From NCBI GenBank assembly GCA_033557465.1, contig CM066041.1:159873532-159937531 (forward strand): a DNA stretch of 64,000 nt, given 5' to 3'. The DNA is from Ichthyophis bannanicus (taxonomy: Eukaryota > Chordata > Amphibia > Gymnophiona > Ichthyophiidae). Numbering within the stretch: the stretch's first letter is position 1; each line of letters starts with the position of its first letter. This document shows positions 22,818 to 33,412 of this stretch, piece by piece. The notes beneath the pieces were generated by a model. That model did no database searches, had not been told where the DNA came from, and saw only the letters and a program-made list of their open reading frames with translations. The position numbers and the translations under genes are program-made.

Positions 22818-24527
22818 AGGAAGCCTATAGACCATGGAATGAGAAACGCATCCGCTGCTACTCAGAGGATGCGGTTGTCTGGAGCAGAACCTGAGAAGTT
22901 GACGGTTCAGAGGACTGGCAAAGAGATCTATGGTTGGAAGACCCCATCTCAGGAAGATCTGTTGAAACACTAAAGGATTCAACTGCCATTCGTGCGGCTG
23001 CAGGATCCTGCTCAATCTGTCAGCCAGGTAATTCTCCTGACCTGGGAGATAGACAGCTTTGAGAAGAATGCCGTGATTGACTGCCCAGGAGCACAGTTTC
23101 TGCACTTCCTGACATAGAAGGCGGGACCCTGTGCCCCCTTGTTTGTTCACATAGAACATAGCAACTTGATTGCCCGTCTGAACCAAGACGGAATGGTGAG
23201 AGATGAAATGGGAGAAAGTTCTCAGGGTTAAGCGGATAGCTCTCAGTTCTAAGAGATTGATCTGCTGTGCGGCCTCCCAAGGAGACCACAGGCCTTGAGT
23301 ACATGCTCCCTGGCAATGTGCACCCCAACCTTGAAGAGAAACATCGGTTGTCAGAATCTGAGAGTGTGAAGGTGCCTGAAAAAACACCCCTTGCACCAGA
23401 TTCGGAAGATGAAGCCACCACTGTAGAGAAGACTCTAATAGTGTGGACACCCTCACTCTGTCCATGAGGTTTCCCGTGGGTTGGTGCCACTGAGTTATGA
23501 GGCTCCATTGAGCCGGCCTCATGTGTAGACGGGCATTTGGAGTCACATGGACCGTGGAAGCCATGTGGCCTAAGAGCCTCAGGAATTGTCTGGCGGAGAC
23601 CAGAGAATTGCTGTGGAACTGACTGGCTAGATCCATCAACCTGTGTGCCCTGTCTATGGGCAAAAAGGCCTTCGCCTGAAGGGTGTCCAGTGCGAAGGGT
23701 GCAAAGTGGACATTGCGAAGTTTATAACAAAGCCCAGATGTTGCAGCAGAGCGACAGTGCAGAGGGTGGCTTGATTGGCCTCTTGTGGGGATTGACCCCT
23801 GATAAGCCAGTCGTCCAGGTATGGAAAGACAAAAAGGCCTTGAACCCTGAGGTAGGCCGCTACCACCGCCAGGCACTTGGTGAATACCCTGGGGGCGGAG
23901 GTCAGGCCAAAAGGCAGTACCCTGTACTGGTAATGGTTTCCTCCCACTACAAATCTGAGATATTGTCTGTGGTCTGGATGAATGAGGATGTGAGTATAAG
24001 CATCCTTTAAATGTAAGGAGCATAGCCAATCTCCCTGCTGGAGGTAGGGCAGCAGGATTCCAAGGGTAAGCATCCTGAACTTTTCCCTCTCCAGGAACTT
24101 GTTTAGATTCCGCAAGTCTAGGATGGGTCCGAGGCCTCCTGTTCATTTTGGTACCAGAAAGTACCTGGAATAGAAGCCTTGACCCCTCAGGTGGTGGGGC
24201 ACTGGTTCCACTGCCTGTTCCTTTACAAGACCTGCTAACTCCTGCAGGAGTAAGTCCCTGTGCAGAGGAAGCCTTGGAGGCTCCCCTGGAAAATAGGAGG
24301 GGGATACCTGGTGGAAGTGGAGGAGATAGCCCTTCTGGACTATACTTAGAACCCAGGTATCCCTTGTGACGGCTGACCACCTGTGGGCGAAACAGGGTCA
24401 GCCTGCCTCCAGTGCTGATGGGGGCCAGCTGATGAGGAGAGGCTATGCCATTGCAGTCAAAATCCCCCTCCCTGCTGAGCAGGAGCCGGAGTAGGAGGCT
24501 TGGGGGCCTTCTGCCTACAGGGCCCAT
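22818..24527 (-). pseudogene. RT-RNase H of DIRS A
   Basis: RT peptides (SLHLKDAYTHIL, then LPFGLTSAPRVFTKCL, then FPYLDDWLIRG with the YLDD catalytic motif) lie in frame 24115-23654. RNase H lies in a second frame to 22818, with a frameshift near 23690. RNase H motifs are TTDVS, LELRA, QTGNQ and LADRLS. The third, normally QTDNQ, has Asp changed to Gly near 23170, removing a catalytic carboxylate. The same change is in the mirror arm. The frame runs into the LTR-like insertion at 22813. Confidence 0.85.
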
Positions 24528-26444
24528 GACCCTGCCCCTTGGCCTGCTGACCCTGTTGGGGAGCTTCAGAGGCCTGATAATGAGGGTACTGTTTATAGGC
24601 AGATGACTTCCTCGGGTAAAAGGTCTTTTTTCCCCGAGCCCTCCTTCTTCTGAGAAGGGGCAGAGGTTTTTCTGGACAGCCTTGTCCGGGTAAGAGTCTC
24701 TGTCTCGAGTTCAGCAGCCTTGTCAGCCATGGGCTTGCCAAAGAGACTTTCACCTCAGCAGGGGACATCGACCAACTTGTCCTGCACCCATGGCGCGAGG
24801 TCCGATGACTGTAGCCAAGCCTGACAGCATGCACCAATGCCGGCCGCAGCTACTCGGGCCAAAGCCTCGAAGCCATCATAGGCTGCTTGAGAGATAAACT
24901 TCAAGCACTCACGAATACCCGATGACAGAGCATTAAACCTCTGCAAAGGTTCCTCGGAGAGACCAGCAGAGAACCCGGCAATCTCCTTTGCCAGGTCTCG
25001 AAGGTAGATGCCCATGTACAGCTGGTAGGTCTGGAAACGGCAAGCAAGCATAGAGCCCTGGAAGCACTTCTTACCGAGGGCATCCAGGTTCCGGGCCTCC
25101 CGGCCAGGAGGCACCAAGGAGTGCATCTTCTGACTCTTCAAACAATGCATGGCCAATTCCACAACCATGGAGTGGTGCGGTAATTGTGCCTTTTGGAACC
25201 CGGGGCTCTTGCGGACTCGATAGATGGAACCGACCCGCTTGCTCAAAACTGGGGTCGAGGCCGGCGCCTCCCACATGTGGAAGAGCAACCGTTCTAGCAT
25301 CGGAGGAACCAGTACAGTAAGGGCCTCCTTTGGGGGAGAGCCATACTGTAGGGCCTCGAGTTCCTCGGCTTGAGGCTCCTTCTCGGGATCCGCAGGGAAG
25401 GCCAAGGCCTTGGCCATATCCCGCACGAAGTCCGAGAACCGGGTATCCTCCGGTGGGGATCGTCTCAGAGGCTCGGACTCCGGCAAGTCCGATGGGACAC
25501 ACCGACTCCTCATCCTCCGTTTCCCAGCTGGACCCCTCGGAAGAGAAATCAAGCGGCTCCGGTCGGGCAGGCACTGATGCCATCCGCCCCGACGCCGAGG
25601 GTACCGGCGTCGACGACCTCTGTCCCGAGCGGGAGGCCAAGGGAGACCTTGGCCAAGGATCGACTCGAGCGCGCATGGACTCGAGGATCGGCTCAGCCTC
25701 CGGGGTCGACTTGGACGTCGATGTCCCGGTGGTCGGGGCAGATGCACCGGTGAGACCGGCGATCAGTGCCTGCTGCTGTTCCATGAAGGCAGCCAAGCTG
25801 CACTCCAAGGTCGTCAACCTGATTCTGAGCTCAGGAGACTCAGCAGCCCCCGACGGTGTCAGGCCCGACATCGGCTCCCCCGGAGGAGAGTCCACGAGGG
25901 CTACAGTACTCACGTGACCCGGGGATTCCATCTCCACACAAGGCTGTTTTGAAGGCCTCTCAGACTCCGAAGACCCGGGATGGCGCTCGGGGCTATGCGA
26001 CTTGGCCCTCGAGGAGCCAAGTGCGTCCACCGACGCCGCCCTCGCGGGTTTTTTCTTCTTGCGATGTTCCCGCGAGGGAGATACCCTCTCAGAGGAGTCT
26101 CGGCGCTGCTCGGGGCCAGAGTCCCGAGACGTCGAGGCCTCTGACGAAGTCCAGGCCCGTCCGGACGTGGAGTCAGAGAAGATTCTTTCCTTTTGGTGCT
26201 GCCGACTCCTCAACGCCTTCGAGGACATTTTCCCACATGGCCCACAGATCATCGGGTGATGATCGGGTCCGAGGCACCGGAGGCAGCAGTCATGTGTGTC
26301 GGTGAGAGACATAAGTTTCTTACACCGATCACACTTTTTAAACCCGCTGGCAGCTATCGGGGGAAAAAGGGCCCCTGCGAGGTCAAAAGACAGGGCTGCC
26401 AGTGAAAACAGAAAAATGGCGCGTACGCTAGTCACTAAGGACAA
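24457..26444 (-). pseudogene. Gag of DIRS A
   Basis: The N-terminal Cys/His cluster is CDRCKKLMSLTDTHDCC, then RCLGPDHH. A long Ser/Pro/Arg-rich middle follows, then a conserved core (LPHHSMVVELAMHCLKSQ, then AAYDGFEALARVAAAGI) and a C-terminus ending QQGGGF and stop at 24457. The usual start ATG, seen as MAASGFK in copy C, is ATA here, so only an upstream ATG at 26444 remains. A two-base loss near 25497 shifts the frame, and further shifts occur near 24800. Gag would coat the RNA. Non-functional as assembled. Confidence 0.82.
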
Positions 26445-26603
26445 AAACCGAAAAAAGAAGTCCGGGCTCGATACCGATGTATTGGGCCCAGGCGGGAAAG
26501 GGAAACCGGCGTCGAACCGAAGAAAACGGGTCCACGCAGAACAAAATCAACGTTTTCCTCAGGTGAAAACGAAACACGTCCGTCAGGATCCACAGAAAAA
26601 AGA

Positions 26604-26766
26604 AGACTGGGCAAGATGACACCCTTGGGCGGGAAGGGGACCGTGCATGCATGCTGCATTCCCAAAGGTTTTCTTTGAAAGCTGGGGAAATGCTCCGCAC
26701 GGGGGCTCCGTCGGCGCCGACGTCACCCATATGTGAGGACTGACTTCCTTCTTGGTCCTGGAGAAA
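26604..26766 (-). repeat. DIRS A right terminal inverted repeat
   Basis: Contains gtcggcgccgacg, gcatgcatgc and caagatgacacccttggg, and ends tggtcctggagaaa. It matches 19492-19676 inverted and the second half of the ICR. Confidence 0.87.
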
Positions 26767-27534
26767 TCAACAAAACCTTAAATAAATCAAAGTCGGATCC
26801 TGGTCCAGCCCAGATTCAAAAGGAGGGCAAAACAGAGACAATATAATCCTTTCTGACATTCAGAGCCTGAGATGAACACCACCTCTCAAAGACCCTTCAA
26901 ACTAGTATATAGGCCATGAAGGCTTTAAGGATAATATCAACTACCACTCCAGGGTGCCCCTCCTTCTTAGGCAGCTTATACCTACCAAAGGCCAAACCAT
27001 AAGCAAGAGGAGAATGGGGGACCCCACCCCCACCCACACACCCCCCCACACCCACCCCCCACCCCCCCTTGTTATCTTTTGTCAAGGCTGTCTTCAATAC
27101 AATTTGATTGGCTTGTTGTTCCTTCTTCCTATTGAAGCTTAGTAATTAATGGCTGTACAAATGGTATCGAGGCGAGGATATAAAAAACGCTCTCTTCAGA
27201 TCACTTTTCCTATGGCTGCTAACTGTCCGCATAGCGTTTGACCTGAAGCAGGGTGTCTAGCTTGAAGAACCCAAAACGTATCACGTCGTGTATTTGCTGA
27301 GTGTGACGGTATTGAAGACAGCCTTGACAAAAGCTAAATTTCAGCTAAGTAAAAGCTGTTTTATATAAGTTCTGTATTAAAATTAAAATGGAAGGGCCAC
27401 AGTGGTGAAAGGATATTTCCTTTTTACTGAGCTGGCATTTCCAACAAAAAGACAAAAAGATGAAAAAAATAACAAAAACATTGTTGGGGCCGTTTGTTAA
27501 GTTGGGCTATTTTGAGAGTTTGGGTATTTTTATT
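26767..27534. other. Spacer with C-rich tract and short hairpin
   Basis: No coding frame. A C/A-rich simple tract lies at 27019-27067. A 25-base exact inverted repeat (27076-27100 and 27309-27333, core caaggctgtcttcaatac) encloses about 208 bases and looks like a small foldback or the ends of a short transposon. The rest is AT-rich and unassigned. Confidence 0.45.
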
Positions 27535-27614
27535 TGTTAAGTCCATCAGATGACACAGCTTAGGTAAAGGACCAAAAGATAAAGCAGGCAACTCCCAGGG
27601 GAGGAGGGAGGGTT

Positions 27615-27712
27615 GTGAAGACAGATTCCTGCTGTCCCTGGAGAACAACAGTTACAGGTGAGTAACTACGCTTTCTCCAAGAACAAGCAGGAAGTCAGAC
27701 CTCACATATGGG
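27615..27712 (-). repeat. DIRS B internal complementary region
   Basis: Same two-part structure as the other copies (ttacaggtgagtaactacgc, then tttctccaagaacaagcagg). Its outer left terminal repeat partner is gone. The right partner remains near 33000-33034. Confidence 0.8.
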
Positions 27713-27729
27713 ACTCCCTAGCTCCAGGC

Positions 27730-28395
27730 TGCCAGGGTCAGAACCACGAAAGCAGGAGCGGCGACCCAAGGGAACTTCAGACACATTCAGACACATTCAG
27801 AAATGAAGCAAGCTTTCCCTTTATTCAGTCAATAGGATACAAGATTCATTTGCACACTGTGTCTCCCTCGTTCAAGTGTTGGACAGCGTCCTCAACCTTT
27901 CTTGTTAGTGAGAAAGGGGAGACTGCCCCTGAACCAAGTTGCTGCACACTTTTACACCCTTCTCGCTCTCAAAGTCTATGTGTTCTGTTACTTGTCTTAC
28001 CCGTGTCAAACCAGATTAGCAGGTTCTATTTTTTTCTGCTTCGTTAGCTTACCACACCCTGCCAGTTGCTTATCTGTAGCCTACAGCACAGTTGGTAATT
28101 CTTCAGGGCTTCTGAGTACCTGTTATTCAGCTTGTTCATGCTGGCTTGCACAAACCGTTCTCTTTTGCAAGACGCCTTTCTCTGCACATTCCTGCACAGA
28201 GTATAGTTTCATCCTGCTTTTTATTATGCTGTTTTAATGTACTCAGTTCTTGCCTTTCTTAGCCCACATGTCTTTTTACCATGTGCCTTCATCCAGGTAT
28301 GACACTAAAGCTGGTCAGGAATAGGCTAGGGTACCGTAAGGTATTCATGCCAATCATGCAAATCAAGCAGAACAATTCAGCCAAATTTCCCCACA
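27730..28395 (-). mobile_element. Retroviral-type LTR, probably a 3' LTR
   Basis: On minus it starts TGTGGGGAAA (28395) and ends CCCTGGCA (27730). AATAAA lies at 27820-27825, about 95 bases from the end. Directly upstream of the TG start is a purine tract (gtggggaggggag, 28396-28408) like a polypurine tract. No gag or pol follows; the minisatellite region does. The flanks show no matching 4-bp duplication, so it is not a clean solo LTR. Assignment rests on these end features only. Confidence 0.45.
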
Positions 28396-28409
28396 CTCCC
28401 CTCCCCACA

Positions 28410-28850
28410 ATCAGCCCATTCCCAGTCGAAGCCCCCCAATCAGCTCGCTTCCAGTGCTAGTCCCCCCTCAAGCCCATTACCAGTGCTAGCCTCCCCTAAT
28501 CAGCCCAATACCAATCCTACCCCCCGATCAGCTCATTACCAGTCCTAGCCTCCCCTAATCAGCTCATTTCCAGTGCTAGTCCCTCTTCAACCCCATTACC
28601 AGTGCTAGGCTTCCCTAATCAGCCCCCCATCAGCCCTTTTCCTGTCATTACCTCCCCGATCAGCTCATTTCCAATGCTAGCCCCCCATCAGTCCATTACC
28701 AGTCCTACCCCCCTATCAGCACATTACCAGTCCCAATCCCCCCTTGATCAGTCCATTCCCAGTCCTAGCCTTCCCTAATCAACCCATTACCAGTTCTAGC
28801 CCCCCCCATCTGCCCATTATAATCCTAACCTGCACTGTCTTTCCCCTCTG
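28410..28850. repeat. Degenerate minisatellite, unit about 35-40 bp
   Basis: Irregular repetition of a unit like 'cagctcattaccagtgctag' followed by a C-rich spacer and 'aatcagccc', at least ten copies with variable spacing. It is followed by (CCAT/CCCT)n-rich sequence to about 29010. Confidence 0.7.
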
Positions 28851-29059
28851 TCCAGCATTTATCCCCCGTCTGTCCAGTATGTCCCCCTGTCTCTTCCCTT
28901 TGTCCATGTCAGCCCCTCTCCTTCCCTCCATCCATCCCTCCCTCCCTCCATGTCAGTCTCCCCTCTCTCCATCCATCCATGACAGCCCCCTCCCTCCCTC
29001 CCTCCATGTCAGCCCCGTTGCAGGTTCCCTGCTCCCCTCTCCCCATGTCTGCCTCCTTC

Positions 29060-29488
29060 TTCTGCAGCCACGGCTCCCTGCCTCTTAGGGAACAGCGGCT
29101 ATGCCTGTAAAACCGTTGCGGAGCCTTTCTGTCTCTAAACAGGCTCCATGCAGCATTGTCCCGCCTCCAAAGGAAGTTGTTTACCACTTCCTTTAGAGGT
29201 GGGACAATGCTGCACGGAGCCTGTCAAGAGGCAGGAAGGCTCTGCAATGGTTTTACAGGCATAGCCGTGGTTCCCTAAGAAGCAGGGAGCCGCGGCTGCA
29301 TTAGAAGGGAGGCGGTGAGTTGCCGCTGCTGAGAAGCAGACTCAGCAGCGGCAGCAACTTGTGCGGGGTTATTTTGTGGGGGGGGGGGGTTGTTTGTTTG
29401 TTTTTTTTAATGGCGGAGTGAGGTGACCCCCACATAAATCCTGTGACGACCCCCATGGGGGTCGCAACCCACAGGTTGAGAACTGCTG
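29060..29488 (-). mobile_element. hAT-type terminal sequence with internal hairpin
   Basis: 29443-29487 ends 'gggtcgcaacccacaggttgagaactgctg' (two blocks), the classic terminus of hAT-family transposons of vertebrates. Just inside is a large imperfect hairpin: 29066-29170 pairs with 29185-29310 (shared cores gcctgtaaaaccgttgc, gcctccaaaggaagt). I cannot find the opposite terminus, which should read cag(c/t)ggttctcaacctg on the left, so the copy is probably truncated. Confidence 0.5.
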
Positions 29489-29569
29489 GTCTAGCATCAC
29501 CATAACCTGTAGCCTGAACACTGAAGGGTTGGAGGGCAGGAGTCGCCTATACACTGAGAAAGCTTCTGA

Positions 29570-30285
29570 TCACTGCCTGACAAAGGCACTGTCCCTATGG
29601 GACTCGCTCTCAAGGCAGTAGTGGGCTGCAAACATATGGACCGAAGACCACGTGGCGGCCTTACAGATTTCTTGCACCAGCACTGCGCGTAGGTTGGCCA
29701 CCGGTGTGGCCATAGACATTATGCGATGAGCAGTGATCCGGCACTCCAGAGAGAGGCCAGCTCGCTCATAAGCGAAGGCAATACAGTCTGCCACCAAGGT
29801 CACAGGTAGCCCCAGTCTGCTGGAGTCATAGGAGATAAAAAGCTGAGGAGCTTTTCGATGGGCCTTGGTCCTCTGTAAATAAAAGGACAGGGCCCTCTTG
29901 CAATCCAAGGTATGCAAGATGATCTCCTCCCTGCCAGCATGCGGCCATGGGAAGAAGGTGGGGGAACTACCTCCTGGCTGAGGTGAAAAGCAGACACCAC
30001 CTTTGAGAGGAATTTGGGGTGCGTGCAAAGCACCATCCTGTTCGTATAGAACCTGGTATAGGGCGGGTCCACCACCAGGGCCTGCAGCTCGCTTACTCTG
30101 TGAGCAGATGTCAATGCCACCAAGGCGGCCACCTTCCAGGAGGTGTGTCTCAGGAAGCAGGTGGCCAAAGGCTCGAATGGCAGCCTAGTGAGCTGGCAGA
30201 GCACCACACTGAGGTCCCATTCCGCTGCCAGAGGGAGGAGAGGGGGCTTGAATAGCAGGAGTCTTCTGAGGAATCTAGAGACCAA
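29570..30285 (-). pseudogene. Tyrosine recombinase of DIRS B
   Basis: Two overlapping frames cover the catalytic domain: 30285-29800 (LTSAHRVSELQALV) and 30028-29570 (ending with HYCLESES). The catalytic H-x-x-R reads AHRIM near 29725, so the arginine is Met. The first arginine motif is SAHRVSE instead of SARRVSE but keeps the second Arg. With a frame break near 29810 this is a dead enzyme. Confidence 0.8.
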
Positions 30286-30534
30286 AAGCTAGCCTGAGAG
30301 GGGCTTCTCCTCCATAGGGTGATGGTTAACCACTATGGTGCTGAGATGCACCCCCACCGAGGTAAATTTCAAGCCCCAGTGACAGAGGTGCAGCAAGTAC
30401 TGCAGCATAACCTCTATCTGACAGGAGGACGAGTTCTCATTCCTTTCTGCACACTTCTGGTGGATGGCTTCTGGGAGACCAGGAGGATTTCCTCGACCTC
30501 ACCAGGGAGGTTGAGAGGGACCAGTGCTACCCTT

Positions 30535-32300
30535 TCAGCAGCCACATGTTAGGGACCCCAGGATGGGGTGTAGCAGGGAGCTCCCCCGCCTAAGGCAGGA
30601 GGTCCAGGTCCTGGCCCAGTGGTACTGGGTTTGCCACCAACAGGAGAGCAGCAGGGGGAACCAGGATTGCCTGGGCCACCTGGGCGCAATCAGGATTTCT
30701 AAGGCGTGATCGCTCTGGATCTTGAAAAGGCACTTGGCTATCAGAGGTGTCAGTGGGAATGCATAAAGCAGGCCCTGTGACCAGGAGATCAGGAAGGCAT
30801 CCGCCGCCACACTCCTGCAGTGTGGCTGAGGAGAGCAGAATTTGGGGAGCTGTGAATTGTCTGGGGAAGTGAACAGGTCCAGCCAGGGTCTTTCACAGAG
30901 TCTGAAAGGCCTCCGAGTCATTTCTGGGTCCAGGCGCCACTCATGAAGCCAAAGGACCCGGCTGAGGCTGTCCGCCAGGCAGCTGTTCTGGTCTGGTAAG
31001 TACACCACCCTCAGAAGGATATGGTTGTGCACTGCAAAGGAGTGGAGGGCCACTGCCTCCTGACAGAGGGAGTAAGAGCCTGTACCCCCCTGCTTGTTCA
31101 CAGAGAACATGGCAATCTGATTGTCTGTCAGTATTAGGACCGGGAGGCAGCTCAAGAGGTGGAAGGCATCCTTAAGAGCCAGGAAGATGGCCCTGAGCGA
31201 GGAGATTGATTTGCAGGAGGGATTCCTCTGGGGACCAGGTGCCCTGGGTGCACTGGCCCTCGCAATGTGTGCACCAGCCTACAAGGGAGGCCTCTGTCGT
31301 CAGGAGCTACTGAGGGATCGGTGCCTGGAAAGGCATCCCTGCCTTGAGGTGATGTAGGAACTGCCACCAGGTGAGGGAGGCCGTCAGTTGGTGGGTGATC
31401 GTCACTCTGTCCCTCAGCCTGCCCACTGCCTGCGTCCACTGGGCACGGAGGCACCACTGGGCTGCCCACATTTGCAGGTGGGCCAGAGGCGTAACGTGAA
31501 CTGTCGAGGCCATGTGGCCTAGCAGGCGGAGGAGAAGACGAGCTGGCACCGAACTGGAGCTCTCCACATCCCTTGACAGCTGCATCAGGTGGTAGGCTCT
31601 CTCCATAGGTAGGAAGGCCTTGACCCGCAGTGTCCAGCTGGGCCTCTATCAATTCCAAGTCTTGGGCTGGGGAGAGGCTGGACTTTGGGTAGTTGATGAT
31701 GAACCCCAAATGCTGCAGGGTGCAGATAGTGAGCCCTGTGGCCCGCCTGGTCTCGAGAGGTATGCTGCCTCTGATGAGCCAGTCGTCCAGGTAAGGGAAG
31801 ATGTGGGCCCCTTGGAGGCGCACATGGGCGGCTACGACCGCCAGACATTTTGCAAAAGCTCTTGGAAAGGAAGCAAGGCAGAATGGCAGTACCCCCTCCC
31901 CCACCACCACAAATGTCAGTTAATGCCTGTGGGAGGGGTGGATAAGGATGTGGGAGTAAGCATTCTTGAGATCCAAGGAGCAGAGCCAGTCTCCCTGGCA
32001 GAGGTAGGGCAGCATTGTCCCAAGGGAGAGCATCTTGAACTTATCCCTCACCAGGAATTTGTTCAAGTTGCGCAGGTCCAGGATGGGCCAGAGACCCCCT
32101 ATTCTTTTTGGGACAAGGAAATACCTTGACTAGAACCCCTTTCACCAGAGGTGATGGTGTACCAGTTCCACTGCCCTGTCCCTGAGCAAGCCTGCGAATT
32201 CTGTGGCGAGCAAGGCCTGGTGGAGGAGAGGCTGTGATGGCTCTCCTAGGAAGATGTCTGGAGGGTTCTGCTGCAGATGAAGGAAATACCCCTCCTGCAC
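30535..32300 (-). pseudogene. RT-RNase H-MT of DIRS B
   Basis: RT motif FPYLDDWLIRG lies in 31910-31152. RNase H (LTDNQIAMFSVNKQ, then CLADSLS) and the MT-like domain (LDLFTSPDN, then LISWSQGLLYAFPLTPL) share frame 31155-30535. The FPP of the MT domain is FPL here. Frames shift at about 31150 and in the RT N-terminus near 31900. Inactive. Confidence 0.82.
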
Positions 32301-32429
32301 CACCTGCAGGACCCTCTGGTCTGTGGTGATGCTGGCTCATCTGTTGGCAAAAGAGGCCAGTCGACCACCTATGGGCTGAGGTGGGCCTTCTGGAAGAGGG
32401 GAGGCTGAGCCCAGGGAGTCAAAAGCTAC

Positions 32430-32870
32430 CACCCGGTTGGGTGGGAGCTGGTGTCTGGAGCTTGCGAGCTTTGGGCTTACTAGGCCCGTGTCCCTGGCCT
32501 TTTGGTTGCAAGGCCTGGTGAGGCTGCCCCAAGTAAGGTTGGTAGTAGCCAGCCTGGGAGTAGCCCTTTTCCCTCAGGAAAAATGGCTTTTTCCCTGAGG
32601 ATTTTTTCCTTGGGAGAGCCGAGGTCTTTGTGGACAGCCTCTAGTGGGTCACTACCTCAGCCTTAATCTCCACAGCCTTATCAGACATCCGTTTCCCAAA
32701 TAGGTTCTCACCATTGCAGGGGACATCCAGGAGCTTTTCCTGTACCCACTATTCCAGGTCAGAGGTCTGTAGCCATGCCGGGCGCCGATGCTGGTGGCTG
32801 CAACCCTGGCCGCAGACTCAAACCAGTCGTAGGCGGCCTGGGAAAGCAGAGGACCACATCTGTTGGGCTC
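32430..32870 (-). pseudogene. Gag C-terminal remnant of DIRS B
   Basis: Only the C-terminal core and tail survive. AAYDWFESAARVAATSIGA is readable near 32790-32850, followed by a Lys/Gln-rich tail to about 32430. Upstream the sequence jumps directly into the untranslated region beside the right terminal repeat, so roughly the N-terminal two thirds of gag are deleted. Confidence 0.7.
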
Positions 32871-33034
32871 TGCAGAAAAAAGGAGACTGAGCAAGATGGC
32901 ACCCTTGGGCAGGAAGGGGGCCACGCATGTGTGGTAGCATTTCCAAAGGCTTTCTTTGAAAGCTGGGGAAATGCTCCACGCAGACTCCGTCGGTGCAGAC
33001 GTGCGGACCGACTTCCTGCTTGTTCTTGGAGAAA

Positions 33035-33171
33035 CAATGTTAAGATGCTGAAAAAACATTAATACGCCTGAATCCAGTCAAAGAAACACAAAATATGGCA
33101 GTAGATAAAATCTTCCATCATCTCTTTCATCTAGATGCCCATTATCCTTACTGTACAATATCAAAAACGTT
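33035..33171. other. Short spacer
   Basis: AT-rich spacer between DIRS B and the CR1 3' end. No feature seen. Confidence 0.4.
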
Positions 33172-33412
33172 TATTCATAAGAACATAAGATATGCCATAC
33201 TGGGTCAGACCAAGGTCCATCAAGCCCAGTATCCTGTTTCCAACAGTGGCCAATCCAGGTCACAAGTACCTAGCAGTTTCCCCAAAAGACACAGGTTCCT
33301 CAATGCTTGTACGGGGTCAAGCATTCATATCCTGGGTTCCTTCTTAATAATGGTTTATGGACCTTTCCTCCAGGAAATTGTCCAAACCTTTTTTAAACCC
33401 AGCTACACTAAA

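Larger units (their letters stand above)
18197..25545 (-). repeat. Foldback 2, right arm (cleaner copy)
   Basis: Mirror of 10578-18192. It contains flanking DNA (18197-19491) and most of DIRS copy A, which continues past the arm to 26766. Reading frames are much longer here, although this arm has its own indels. At about 25497, for example, it has lost two bases of a GT repeat that the left arm retains at about 10612. Confidence 0.9.
19492..26766 (-). mobile_element. DIRS copy A (tyrosine-recombinase retrotransposon)
   Basis: Minus-strand element with right terminal repeat (26604-26766), gag, RT-RNase H, MT-like domain, recombinase, ICR (19757-19852) and left terminal repeat (19492-19676). 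It starts gagtagttactcacc and ends cctggagaaa. It carries a 1.5-kb LTR-like insertion between RNase H and MT. There are multiple frameshifts, a lost gag ATG and an RNase H active-site change, so it is inactive. It belongs to the same family as copy C, with GTCGGCGCCGAC in the termini. Confidence 0.9.
27535..33034 (-). mobile_element. DIRS copy B, degenerate and interrupted
   Basis: The left end is missing. The copy begins in the segment between terminal repeat and ICR (cagatgacacagcttagg), followed by the ICR at 27615-27712. It is interrupted from about 27730 to 29490 by an LTR, a minisatellite and a hAT end, then resumes with the recombinase. RT-RNase H-MT is present in pieces. Most of gag is deleted: the C-terminal core joins directly to the right terminal region near 32850. 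The right terminal repeat is about 32880-33034. Old and inactive. Confidence 0.85.

Noticed and set aside
25330..26305. Plus-strand ORFs opposite gag of DIRS A
   Set aside because: Low-complexity antisense frames created by Ser/Arg/Pro-rich gag. No independent support.
10578..26766. Two independent DIRS insertions in inverted orientation
   Set aside because: They share the LTR-like insertion, the RNase H mutation and flanking DNA outside the elements, so they are one locus in mirror image.
26767..27534. Host exon between DIRS A and B
   Set aside because: No frame longer than about 66 codons, no splice-flanked conserved peptide.
28410..29010. CRISPR-like array
   Set aside because: Units are degenerate, spacing varies, spacers are not unique and the context is eukaryotic repeat DNA.
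28744..29088. Pro/Ser-rich 114-codon ORF
   Set aside because: Translation of the minisatellite and CCCT simple repeat.
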